Below are positions 48,001 to 59,755 of a DNA stretch of 64,000 bases, piece by piece. The DNA is from Carallia brachiata (Eukaryota > Streptophyta > Magnoliopsida > Malpighiales > Rhizophoraceae): contig JADCRB010000071.1 of assembly GCA_021464245.1 (NCBI GenBank), positions 2,356,001 to 2,420,000 of the forward strand, read 5' to 3'. The stretch's first letter is position 1. Every line of letters starts with the position of its first letter. The position numbers and the translations under genes were made by a program. The notes beneath the pieces are model-generated. The model saw only the letters and a program-made list of their open reading frames with translations, did no database searches and had not been told where the DNA came from.

Positions 48001-51000
48001 CAATAGAATTTTAGGGGAGGGGAACTTGGCAGTGTGATTGAGTGACGCTCAAGGGCTTTACAAAAGATGGAGACACCACAAGCTTTCAACTAAAGCCATG
48101 GAACCGTAAGGAATTCAAATCTCCCAACATTTGTCACAGTAGACATGCTGCATTAACATCACTATCTATACAGTGCATGCACAAATTGCCATCTCCGTAA
48201 CAAGCATTTGAATTGCCTCCAGAATTTGTTGAATAGCCAATTAAGAAACATCTAATATATTGTCAATTTAAAAAAGCATGTGTGATGCTTTTGATACCAA
48301 CAAAAATGTTCCAAGTGATAAAGAATAAACCCACCTGAGTCACATAATTACCATATTGGTCCTGGGCAAGAACATAGACTGATGCCAAAATCTCATCAAT
48401 TATAAACTGACAATGCAGGTCATCTGTACAGCGCTCCAGAACCCTCTACATGGATCACATATATTAAACTTTTACAGTATTCTTGCAGATAAGAAAAGGA
48501 AAGGGAAGAAAGAGAGCAGGATGAGCTTCCTAGATACCACATAAGTGAAAATACCTGTATGACACGGCAACCATAAGGATGCCTGGAAAGTTCCGCAACT
48601 TGACCACGAAATGCAGAAATAATGAAGCCAATTTTTTCAGCTGGAACACTCTCAATGCACTTCTGGATGACATGGTTGCCATTTTGATCACGCACACATC
48701 TCATAACATGGCCGTCTAGTTCACGAACAAGTTGTGCTTTCTGATCAAGCTCGATTACTTCAAGTGCCTAACTCCAGCGTAGGATCAGAAAAATAACTTA
48801 TCAATATATAAGGGAACAAAAATCCATTCCAGAATAAAAAGCTATTGACGACCCACCATTTCAGTTCAACGAGGGAGAAAATAATAATTATCTGAGAACT
48901 ATCCAAGTAACCTACTGCAAGGGCTATAGAACTACCTGAGTATGTTCGCCATGACATAATTTGAACTTCTTGCATGCCATATCTTGCACGCCTATACAGT
49001 GGTTTTCTTGTCAACCAATGAGTGGCTTGACAAATTGGCTCATTGACATGGGCATATTTAATTATCATTTTTGTACAGCATATTAGATCTCAACCAACGT
49101 AGTCCACAATCCAATACCAACAGTCTTAGACACCAAAGACAACCATTCACCATGCCTCACTTGTTTAGTCAATGTAAAAGGGTTAAATTCCCTTTCTTTA
49201 CACAGAATAATTTCTTTGCCAACAACCAGTATGAACAACAGTGAAACACAATGCAAGAAATATCCCTATAGATCCATTGGCCATCATAATGCATAGTCAT
49301 TACAAAGATTTCACGTATTAAAGTCACATGTACCTTTTGGATTACTCGACAGCCATACATCTGAAGACTTAGAGGCAAAATCTGTCCAACAAACTGATTA
49401 GCGAGTTCCTTCCTCTGCTCCGGACTTCCATAGTCAAAGAACTGCAGTAAACAAAGGAAAACGTAAAAGAAATCCCCCACAAAAAAATAAATAAATTAAT
49501 AAAAAACTTTGTCAACATCAAATATGAACATTTCAAATGCAGACCTTCTGGATAACATAGTTACCAAACACATCAGTCATTAACTTGGAAGCATATGGAA
49601 GAACTTCTTTAAACACAGATGCCTTTTCTTCAGCGCTACAATTTTCCAACTTCTGCTGAATAAATCGACTTCCATGTTGGTCAGCGCTGAAATTTAATAT
49701 ACTCAAAATTTAACTTTCTTTCCATGATAACGAAAAAATATAACAAAAATAAAATGAATGTCAAATGCAGTGTTCACTTGCCTGAATTCAACAATATGCC
49801 CAGCAATATCAGACAGCTCAAACCTGCGGCCCTTTCCAGATTTCAACTCCTCAAGGAAATTATATATATTAGGGTCATTAAAACTCTCTGACCGCCTTTG
49901 ATTTTGCCATCCAGAATATGTGGGAGGATATGTGGTACCTGGTGGCAATCTCATTTCATTTCTCCCCATTGAAATACCAGTTCCACCAACTGAGGCTCCA
50001 GTGACAACTGGGCTAGAAATTGGCGAAGATGGGTATGGCATATACATGCCCATGTTTAGTTGGTTACCAAAGTATTGAGTGTTCATTATTCCCCATCTAT
50101 CTTGGTTCAGATTACTTATTCCACTCCTTTGGTATTGCAATTTCTGGTCGTCAGAACCAGCAGCAACTTCAGATCCTTTCTTCAGACCAGAAGCATTAGT
50201 TTGGTTCCCAATAACATCACTTCCAGATGCCAATGGATCAAATTGAGGGGAAATGTTATACGCTGGCCCATATAGCTGTTGATAGTATTGCATATACATG
50301 GGATCAGAGAATGATGGCTGCACTGCATATCCAAACTGTCCATAGAACTTGTTCAAATTTTGCAAATCAGCGCCATATGCAATGCCTCCTCCAGTTGAAA
50401 CTCCGGACATCCGGGGACTGAAGTTAGAACCAGCAGGCCCATCAACCAACATTGAGACATGACCGTGGGGAGGGTATCCAGCAACAAATGGAGGAATAAC
50501 TGTGGAATTCATTGCATATGCCCCTACACCATATTGTGGAGAATAAAAGCCCGAATTCTGTAAATTAGGGTAGAATGTGTTTGGAGAAGTCATGTATGCT
50601 GTCGCACTTGTATAGAGGGGAGGTGTAAACCCAGATGACTGTAGCACTGGTTGTGCCTCAGTTGAGAACTTAGATGGGTTATGCAGAAATTGATCTGTGC
50701 CAATATATATGAGGAACCCACTCCTTGAGGACCTGGTTGAGACGTGGCATATTGAACATGAAATGAATTGCTCTGTTGGTATAGGTGGTGTTGAAGCCCA
50801 TTGTTCTGGTAATAGTTTTGCCATTTTTCTTGATTCTTCTGATCCTTTGAATTTAAAAAGCTAGAAACATTAAGATCCCTCATTTTAGATTCAATAACAG
50901 TGACGTCAGCGCAGTTTGAATTTCCTTTATGAACAGTGGTTGGGGTTTCCATGGCTCCTACACATTTAACACATGATCAGCTTGAAACAGTTTCAACTAA

Positions 51001-52318
51001 GAAATTTACATTCAATGATGTCCCTACATCATCAGTACCTAGTGTTGATGCAACTGTGTTCGATGTACTAACTGGACAATCATGCAAGGAATTATGTTCA
51101 CTATCACGGTCAGCCACTGCATCGGTTGTTCCAGAACTTAAGGATCGAGATTGATTACATACAGGTGACGAAGTGCGGGGAAGGTGCTCCTGAAAAATTG
51201 AATAACTAATTACACATTTTTGGTTAGGAAGTTCAATAGCAACACATAAATAAACGAGGAAGAATACATTATATCAGTCAAGCCTTAAATTAAACCCACA
51301 ATAAGGTTCTTAAATTGCACCTTTTTCATAATATCTACACACACACACACACACACACAAAAGAGTGAAAAATTGCTGTACATTACATGGATAAAAATTT
51401 TGTTGGAAAGCCAAAAGCATAAGATTGAAACTCGAAGTTGACAAAGAAAAGAATACTGTAAGAAATGCATAAGCATAATAATATACAATGAGTGATGACA
51501 TTCAGTCACCTCTGAAACTTGAAACTTGTAAACACATGTAGTAACTCTGGTCATTTGCAACATTTTAGTCGCAAAATTAATAAACAGGGCTATTGCAAAG
51601 CTAAGATAGATTAAATTTCACACCCACGTAAAAGTAAACATGCAAAACACATTCAAGCACTCACCATCAGAATAACAGAAGCACTTGAAAAAATGGTTAA
51701 CAGGATTACTACCTGAATTAAATTAATCAAGCTTTTGGATTGCTCAGCTAATGAAGTTGAATCCTTTTCAGAGTAAAATCCATTTGCCCCAAGTGTTAGA
51801 TCCTCAGAAGGCTGCTGGGGTGAATGGTCATCCTCAGACTCTTCCCTGTGTGTAGAAAGGATTGCTCTTGACAAATGTAAGGAACTGTGACCACCACTAT
51901 CTGTGAAATTCGATCCCCAACTACTACCAAATTTAACAATATGGCTTCCAGCCAGCCGATTCTCCCGAGGAATGGGTGGTGTAGGAAGTCTAGCATTCGG
52001 GTTGATTTTGGAACCATAAAAACTCGAATGTGATCGCTTAGCAGATTCAAAGTTTTGAACAGCCTCATGTAAATTTCCCAAGCTTGAATTTTGCCCTGAA
52101 ATTTTCTGAGAAATAAGATTACTTATGGCCACATATGAACCCTCCATGCTAGGAGGTGCACTTCCACTGCGATTAGGGACTGCATCTCTCCCAACGCCAT
52201 GGAATCTTTGACCATTCCTAACCAACCCCAAATCTTCAAGGGCCATATTATGAGTTGAAGGAACAAAAGCAGAAGCTTCCCGATAGGAGGGGATTCTGAG
52301 TGGACTTTCAGTTGCCAT
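45025..52318 (-). CDS. Pumilio/PUF RNA-binding protein (PUM5/PUM6 type), 10 coding exons, one frame break
   Basis: Minus-strand exons: 52318-51713, 51189-51039, 50957-49782, 49686-49545, 49441-49334, 48767-48555, 48445-48335, 47267-47073, 45845-45677 and 45041-45025. Phases close to 962 aa if one missing base near 50705 is allowed for. The N-terminus ([40 protein letters not shown]) matches plant PUM5/PUM6-type proteins. Eight PUF repeats fill residues ~620-950. Their RNA-reading residues are SR-Q, NY-Q, CR-Q, NH-Q, CR-Q, NY-Q, SN-E and NY-Q for repeats 1-8, the standard set that reads UGUAUAUA in 3' untranslated regions. Such proteins repress or destabilise cytoplasmic mRNAs. Oddities: the exon 3 donor is GC (49781), and the intron at 51038-50958 is only 81 nt and holds an in-frame TGA if retained. 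If the donor at 45676 is skipped, translation ends at 45639 instead. Confidence 0.88.
49687..49781 (-). other. GC-AG intron of the Pumilio gene
   Basis: The donor reads TTCAG|GCAAGT and the acceptor AAATTTCAG|CGCTGACC. Splicing joins IVEF to [12 protein letters not shown], the start of PUF repeat 1, in phase. No GT donor nearby preserves the frame. The strong AG|GCAAGT consensus is typical of the minor GC-AG class. Confidence 0.85.
51337..51359. repeat. (CA)n microsatellite in a Pumilio intron
   Basis: An AC dinucleotide run of ~23 bases lies between the first and second coding exons, well away from the splice sites. Confidence 0.9.
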
Positions 52319-53380
52319 AGCACCAGAATGGTGTTACGCGCCCCCTTGTTTCCTAATTACATGTATAGAAAGATAATCCACATGGTCTGCCAAGGTCAAA
52401 ACATCTTTCAGGATCAACAGTCATGTAAAATGGAAAGCACAAAAGTGTTAAAATTGAGATCAGCATTTCACAATATCATCATCATAATAATATCAATAAC
52501 AGTACTGAGATTTGTAGCATTAAACCCTACTAGAAAGGATAATATGGAATATCTCCATCATGAATATAATGCTATCAAGCAAATGAGAATGAGAACAAAC
52601 TGACCGTTTCAAAAGTCATATACTCTATAGAAATGCATAAAGTAAACTTACAGAATCTTATGCAAATAAATCGCACCGCCTACTCACCTTCAAAGCAACT
52701 TGAGAAACAAGCAACAACTCCAAGAGAGCCCGATCAGACAAAAAATTGCAAAAAAAAAAAAGTTAAAACAGGAAAAGAATCAGCACAATTCACGAGCACA
52801 CAAAATGGCTCCATTTGGCTGCCGAGAAAAAGCTAAGCTAGTAAAATAAAATAAAGACCCCCACAAGCAGACGCAAACACTTCCATAGCTAGACTGCAAC
52901 CTGTTGATTCATAATCTCTCGCTCACTCGATAACAAACACAAAAGTTTCACAATTTCTTTCATCCATATGCTTTTTCCTCATCAACTATAAAAGACGATG
53001 ATGGGAAACCAAGAAAAATTATTGACCAATAAAAGGGCATGCCACATAAACAACAGGATAACAGGCATCCATCAAATTAAAAAAAAATCAACACAAAAAC
53101 AAAACCCCAACGTTAAAATGACTGAAACCCAATTCAAATGAACAGGAACCAAAGAGTTCTGAAATACCCATGACTTGGAAATGATTATTACATAGCTTTG
53201 AGACTACAAGAACAATGACAAGAACGTGGTATAGTTATAGCAACAAGTGAAAGACACTAACTTTAACCTTAAACGAAACAGGAAAGATTCTCTTACCTAG
53301 TACGAAGGAAGATTCACTGCTCAAAAACCCTAGATTCTTAGATTCTTTCTAGAGAGAGAGAATGAGAGAGGAGGCCTCTT
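52319..53380 (-). other. 5' untranslated region and leader intron of the Pumilio gene
   Basis: A leader exon probably ends at 53297 (CTAG|GTAAGAG on the minus strand). It rejoins at 52352 (TAATTAG|GAAAC), leaving a ~0.94-kb leader intron and 34 nt before the start codon at 52318. The leader's upstream part is a GA/CT-rich stretch (53349-53380). The borders are inferred from splice consensus only. Confidence 0.5.
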
Positions 53381-54093
53381 TTCTATATTTGGCCTTGTTA
53401 TTGAAATTGAAAGTTATATATCATAAAGGGGATTTTCTTTGAAAATGAATTTGATATTTGGATATATATATATATATATATATATTACTAGAAACAGACG
53501 AAAAGTAGTAAATGCCACTTATGGGGTTTGGCTAAGATGTTTGGGCAACGTCTTTGGGTTGCGCTCGTGATTGGGGTTCAACGACCGCGACCAAAGACAC
53601 ACAAAAAAAAAAAAAAGCACAACTACATAAATCGTTGCAGATAAAAAAAAAATATATTATGTGATTTTATATAAATATTAATAAATGAATATATAATTAT
53701 TTTATAATTTTTTATTTTATTTTTTTTATAATTTTAATTATGTAATAATTTATATTATTTAATAATTATTTTAAAATTATTTAATTGAATTTACCAAAAT
53801 TTTTTCTAAAAACAAAAAAGCATAAAATCGATCGAGAATGTGGGTCCTCCTTACAAATCTAGTCTTGGTTTCGAGCTATAGCTGTGCACACGTGTGAGCT
53901 TAGCAATCGGTTTTGCGTACGAAGTTGCGCAGGAAGGACCCCGTCCATGGATTTTATATATATTAATTTTACTCATAATTTAACACTATCTAAATATTAT
54001 TTTTAATATTTTTATTTAAATAAATTTCACTTATTATGTGATATAAAATTATGAGTAAATTACACTCATTTAAAAAAAATTAAAATAAAAATT

Positions 54094-54171
<78 letters not shown>

Positions 54172-55597
54172 GGTCAACAAATCCATGAATTATATTACTA
54201 AGAGTCTTCTTGATTTTGTCTTTAGTTAGCAGTGAGTTATACAATAATTTTTATTATTTTTTATATTTTTTTATAATTATATTGATTATTTATTATTAAA
54301 AAATAATAAATTTTAAAATATTTATTATTATTTTATTAAATAAAAATTAATTTATTAGTTTAACCACTGAGTTATCAGTTGAACCATTAACTTATTAAGT
54401 CAATATTTTTACTAGATCAATCATTAATTGATTTTTAAAACTATGTTGATATCTAGTGTTTTGTTTTTATTAACAAGTTTTCTTTATCTCGTAAAATAAA
54501 TTTCAACTAATACAGTTGTACTCTTCTTTTATGTGTACAACCAAGTATTTTTTTTTTCGTTATCGCACTCACTTTTTCAAACTATTTATCAAATATGAGA
54601 GTGATTTTTTTTTTTTTTTCAGAACAAGCATGAAAGTGATATTAATAACGGGAAAATTTATTAGACAAGTCATGAAATTCAAATTTTCATCCTCCTTGAT
54701 CTGCCCTCTTGCACAATTCAAACCCATATCCCCACCCATTAAAACCCACACAGCCATGAGCCCGGTGGTAATTAATGTTAGCAAACCATTTTTTTTTTTT
54801 TTATTAATACCATCAGCCTTACTCTAGTATTTATTTTCTCAACTTCGTGATAAAGAATTCCCTATTAAATTGGTTTTGGAGTTATTTAATAATCTAATCA
54901 TGGATATAATTTTATGTGGTACTTGTAGTATAACTGATTAGATTATTTAGTTAAAACCTATTGATTTTGGATTAGAGTCTTTGTAATTCTATTATAATTT
55001 TTTGGAATTTCGATCTCTTCTTTAACTTAAAATAAAGTATGTAACTTTAAAATTCAAATACATACAAAGACTCTTATAATGTGTTTGGATTTGTGAGAAA
55101 GTAATGAGAAAAGAAGTTATAAAAAAAATTATTTAGATAGATGAAAAATAGGTGGGAAAGAAAGTAATGAGAAAAAAAGTAATAAAGAAAATTTTAAGAT
55201 AAAAAATTATTAAAAAAATGAGTTATTGGATATATTAAAAATAAGCGAGAAAAAAAGTAATAAAAAAAATTGTGAGATAAAAAATTATAAAAAAATAAAT
55301 TATTTAGATAGATAAAAATTATATGAGAAGAAAAGTGATAAAAAAAATAATGTGGTAATGATAATATTTATAGTAAAAAATTAATTTTTTCTCATGATTT
55401 TTAAAGAAAACAGGCGATTAAGACAGATTTGCTATTAAAAAAAAAAAAAAAAAGCTCTAAAAGGACAAAACAAGTGGGGCCAATTTTCTCATTCAACAAA
55501 AATCAAAGAAATCAAAAAATTAAAAATCAAAAACCCAAAAAAAGCCTAAAAATAAAACCCTAAACCCTACGGCAATCAATCGAGATTGAAAGGGGAA
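53381..55597. other. Divergent intergenic region between Pumilio and Metaxin genes
   Basis: The two genes point away from each other, so this ~2.2 kb must hold both promoters. It contains a TA run at 53462-53486, an adjoining (TA)n(TG)n block at 54096-54168, and long AT-rich stretches with recurring AAAAGTAATAAAAAAAAT-like phrases around 55090-55360. No coding exon is supported. Confidence 0.5.
54096..54168. repeat. Compound (TA)n(TG)n microsatellite
   Basis: About 28 bases of TA alternate directly into about 45 bases of TG. Alternating purine-pyrimidine runs of this length can adopt Z-DNA or cruciform structure and are usually polymorphic. Confidence 0.95.
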
Positions 55598-58248
55598 ATG
55601 GAAGAGACACAAGAAGAAGATTACACGCTTGTTGCAAGGAAACCAAACTTTGGGCTTCCAACAGCATGCCCAATTTGCTTGCCAGTTTACATATATCTCA
55701 AACTTGCTCGTTTCCCTTTTCGCTTGGACTTCAATTCCACATACCCAGATTCAGGTTTTCTCCTTTCTCTGCCTCTCTTTGTATTTCTGCTTCTTCCTTT
55801 TTCTTTTCCTATCTGGGTGTTGTTTCTTTTTTTTTTTTGGATGGATTGGAAATTTATGTTTCTTGGTGAATGTCACTATGTGAAAACAAGGTAAGTTTAC
55901 ATATATTTGGCCATTCCCCAGACCCCACACTGGCATTGGCATGCCTCATTCTTTGGTGAATGATTAAGGGATGATGATACTTGGCAATCTTTTGGCTTGA
56001 TTTCATCTGGTAGATTCTTATTTTTCCCTTCACCAATTCTCCAACATATGACCTTGGAAAAGATCAAGTAGACATTCCTTGTGGCTAATTCTGCAAACAA
56101 GATAAGTATTGCATTTATTGTTTCTTTTTATGACACCAAGTCTATATTTTCCTTCTCGTCTCTCTCTCTTTTTTTTTCCCTGTTGATCTCGTTCTTGTGG
56201 TTCTTTTTTGTTTTTTTGGTTGTCCTTTCCCCTTTTTGTATCAAAAAGACTTTAACTTTTTAGGATTTTCCTCCATGACTTGAATTGCTTGTTGTTTTCG
56301 CCATTTGTGATTGACTTTTGCATCTCTTTTACTGCCTCAGTGTGGAAATCTGCTTTTCTTTTTGAGATTCTAAATTTCTTTCATATGTATATGCAATGTG
56401 GACTGCGCTGGGATATATGCATTTTTTGCGTTTTTACATGCATGTTTACAGCCAGGAATGATAGTGTGAGGAGGCAAAGACAATTGGGGGAAATTTTCCA
56501 AGATGAGGGAGTGGAAAGATATAATTTATGGAGGACAATTATAGTTTTAAAATATCTACCAACTTTTTTTTTTCAATCATGCCTTCACATGCTTGAATGT
56601 GTCATTGATACATGTTTCTACCTTCCTGTACTAGATCAAATTCCTTATGTTGAGTCCGGTACCTATGTGGCCTATAATAATGAGAGTGGTGGTGTTATTC
56701 AACGTTTAAAGGAAGATGGTATCATTGATTTGGACTCTGAATTCCATTCGGTACCAGAATGGATATCAATGAAAGCAATGGTTAGCTCCTGGCTTGCAGA
56801 TGCAATCATGTACGAACTCTGGGTGGGGACTGATGGAAGTGCTGCTCGTAGGATATATTATTCTGAGCTTCCTTGGATAATAGGGAAGGCCTTGTTCATT
56901 AAGCAAGTCTATCTTGTAAAGCAGCGCCTTGGGATAACGAAAGAAAATGCAGAGCAAAGGGAAGAAGAGGTTGCACTTCTATTTGATCCCTGTATGTTTG
57001 AATTTTTGACATGTGCCCATGCTGTTGCATTTCACTCCCAATCTTCCCCGTCCTCCTCCCTCCCCCTCATACACAAGCAGGCACTGCAAACATATATTGG
57101 TCACTTTCAAGTAGTGCCCTGTTAGTGGAAGTATGCCTATTTTTTCCTTTCTCCATTCCCCAATTTTCTATTATATTCCTTTTTTACGGCCACGCTTAGA
57201 CATCTATTCTTTTCCCTTGGCAGATTTACAAAAGAGCTAAAATTGCATTTGGAGCTCTGTCAAACAGATTAGGGGAACAGGATTTTCTTTTTGACAGGTG
57301 AATCTTTCAATGTCTTTTCTGTTTCTTTCATTTCACTATGAAATAGTGAAGAATCTTATCCTTCATTGATATGCTTCTTTGAAGTTTGGGAGCTGAAGTA
57401 ATGCAAATTTTAAGTTTTCAGCGATGCACTGAGCTGCCTTCTTTATTTTACGCAGGCCATCAAGCTTGGATGCAAGTTTCCTTGCACATTTACTTTTTAC
57501 ACTTAACGCTTTGCCTGTGAGTCACTTGCAAATTTTTCATATGTGATATTCCTGGATTATAATTCTATTGACTGATTGAAAATGTGTTGTAACTATTACA
57601 TCGTTTAAATTTCGTGGATGATAGTAAAATAAGAAAAGCACTATTTTTTTTCTCTTTTTGTGGTTGAATGAATTGTCAATGTCTTGGAACTTGCTCGTCA
57701 CATCATTAGCCAATTGGATAATGGTATTTTGGAGACTTTCAACTACAGGAATAGGCATAGGACTAGCTGTATGAGTCAAAAGCGGTTTTCTACTTTCTGT
57801 GATGCTTTTAGCAGACACTTCTGGTAAATTTAGGATCAGAAATGTGAGCTTCTGTGAATAGTGACAACAACACTCTTCCCCCATGCATAGTGGTGAGAAT
57901 CGGTAACTTGGCACTCCAAGATTACACACACATTGGGCACACATTACCCTCCTTGAAGGTCTATGCTAGCTAGTAGGTCCTAATTGTTGGTTGATATTGA
58001 GCATGCTAGGCAGAAAAAAGAAGTCTTATTTGATTTCGATGGACAGTGAATTATCAATGCTCATAGTTTAGAGCGTTTGCACCAATAATCAGCATTCACT
58101 TATTTCTGCTTACATTAACGTGTACAGAAAGATGTGAAATGGTGTTTGGTGCATAAGTGGCAATATTTATACAAAACACAAGTGATAAGCCAGCAATGTG
58201 AGATAAGGACTTTTTTGTTATCTTTTTGCGAGTATGTGTGTCTTATGT

Positions 58249-58302
<54 letters not shown>

Positions 58303-59031
58303 AATTTTTGTTGCAATGGGTATCAAACAATTGGGAAATAGTTGTATTCTACTGCCAACTTTTTCAGGATATCTGCTCTCCTGAAATGGTTTTCCTTTTT
58401 TTTCCCTCTTTCTCCTTTTTCATTAGGAAGAAACTGAGATATCATCCTCTTTAAACATCTTCTATTTTTTCCCTTTGCTTCTTCATTCTTGTACACTTGA
58501 TTTCTCAATTCTGCTGACACTCTTTTGTCCGATTAGGATACGTCAGTTCTGCGAAGCGCACTCTTAGAATATGGTAATCTGCCAAGGTATGCTGAAAAGC
58601 TTAAAACAGAGTTTTTGGATACCAGCTCATCATCTTCTCCATCCACAGTTGCAGTCAGTTTTTTCATCGTCATCCCAGAGAAAAGGCCCTTCAATTCAAG
58701 TTAGTCATTTCTATTCTGTGACTAAACGTATCTCAGCTGTTGACTGAATCAAGTCCATCTATTAATTATCAATTGAACACGGCATTGGCGATTATGGACT
58801 CTTGTTTCTTCTAATGCAGTTCTGATCTATTAACATGTTTGGTTGTTGGTAGATTCAAAACCAAAGAGAAAACCGAAAAGGGAAAAGACACAGGAGGAGA
58901 AGGATTTTAGCAGAAAGGCAAAATATTTCTTGGTAACACAGCTTGTTGCGGTTCTTCTTTTCCTCTCTTTCGTGGGTGGATATGATTCTTCAGAAGCTGA
59001 TGATGGTGATGAAGGCTTCAATTATGACTGA
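55598..59031 (+). CDS. MTX1: Metaxin, mitochondrial outer-membrane import protein, 6 exons, 322 aa
   Basis: Exons: 55598-55754, 56635-56969, 57224-57297, 57456-57516, 58537-58699 and 58853-59031. All are GT-AG and phases close. Plant metaxin works with the outer-membrane import and sorting machinery. The N-terminus (YTLVARKPNFGLPTACPICL) is the thioredoxin-like start of the GST-fold Tom37/metaxin domain. ESGTYVAYNNESGGVI and LPWIIGKALFIKQVY fill the middle, and RPSSLDASFLAHLLFTLNAL is the conserved C-terminal GST-like motif. A Lys-rich linker (KPKRKPKREK) precedes a single C-terminal membrane anchor at residues ~288-307 (YFLVTQLVAVLLFLSFVGGY) and an acidic tail. The long reading frame that extends exon 2 on both sides is intronic. 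No defect was seen. The gene converges on the DUF632 gene, with ~725 bp between stop codons. Confidence 0.92.
58249..58298. repeat. (TG)n(GA)n compound microsatellite in Metaxin intron 4
   Basis: A TG run of ~22 bases passes directly into a GA run of ~28 bases. It lies ~240 bases upstream of the exon 5 acceptor and does not touch splice sites. Confidence 0.9.
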
Positions 59032-59755
59032 AAAATGCAGAGCTGTTGATGATTCGTATTGTCATCAAGTTTTCCTCCTTTTTCTCCCCTCACGATTCCA
59101 CATTCATGGTTGTCATTTTGATGAGGACCTTTTTTTTTTTTTTTTATCTTATTCTCAGCAAAAAATTTTGAATCCATTGAATGTATATTACTTGTGAAGG
59201 GAAGTTTGCGCTTTGCAAATGTTTCATTCTGCGGCTAGAGTTTTATGTGCTCTTTAGTTTGGGTGCCCTTCTGCTTGACATTTTTACGGGATTCTGTACT
59301 ATGGGCGCTTTTAAGTAAGTGCAACAAACAGGAAGATTATGACATGATTTGCCAATGACTCATAGCGTTAAATTATTCTTGAAAATAGGTCAATAATTGT
59401 TACATCATGGAGAGCATAATATATTATAGTTTAATGATCTCGGGCTGAGGTAATTCTCCCCTCCAATTCAATTAGGCTGAATAAAATGGAAGTTTGCTTG
59501 TCCAAGAAAATGAATGAATTGAAAATTGTAGCAATCCCTTGTGCGCATCTCAACGTAAAATCTTTCTCTTTTGCTTACATTAGTCTAATAGGCAAAATCA
59601 GCTGATATTTATCACTATTCTCAAAAAAAAAAAAAAAACTGATATTTATCACGAGCGAGCTTAATCTTTCTTCCCTGGTTTTGTCTTTCTTGTCAGGTCA
59701 CAAACATGTAAGTACACTGGTGCCCATAAGATAACTACCACTAGATTTTCATAGA
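59032..59755. other. Convergent intergenic gap between Metaxin and DUF632 genes
   Basis: It holds the 3' untranslated ends of both genes. T-rich and A-rich runs (59131-59146 and 59622-59637) are present, and no coding frame is supported. TGATATTTATCAC is repeated at 59603 and 59640 around one A run. Confidence 0.5.

Noticed and set aside
56280..57125. Long plus-strand open frame of 281 codons
   Set aside because: Only 56635-56969 is coding (Metaxin exon 2). The left and right extensions are intron sequence that happens to stay open; splice borders and metaxin homology define the exon.
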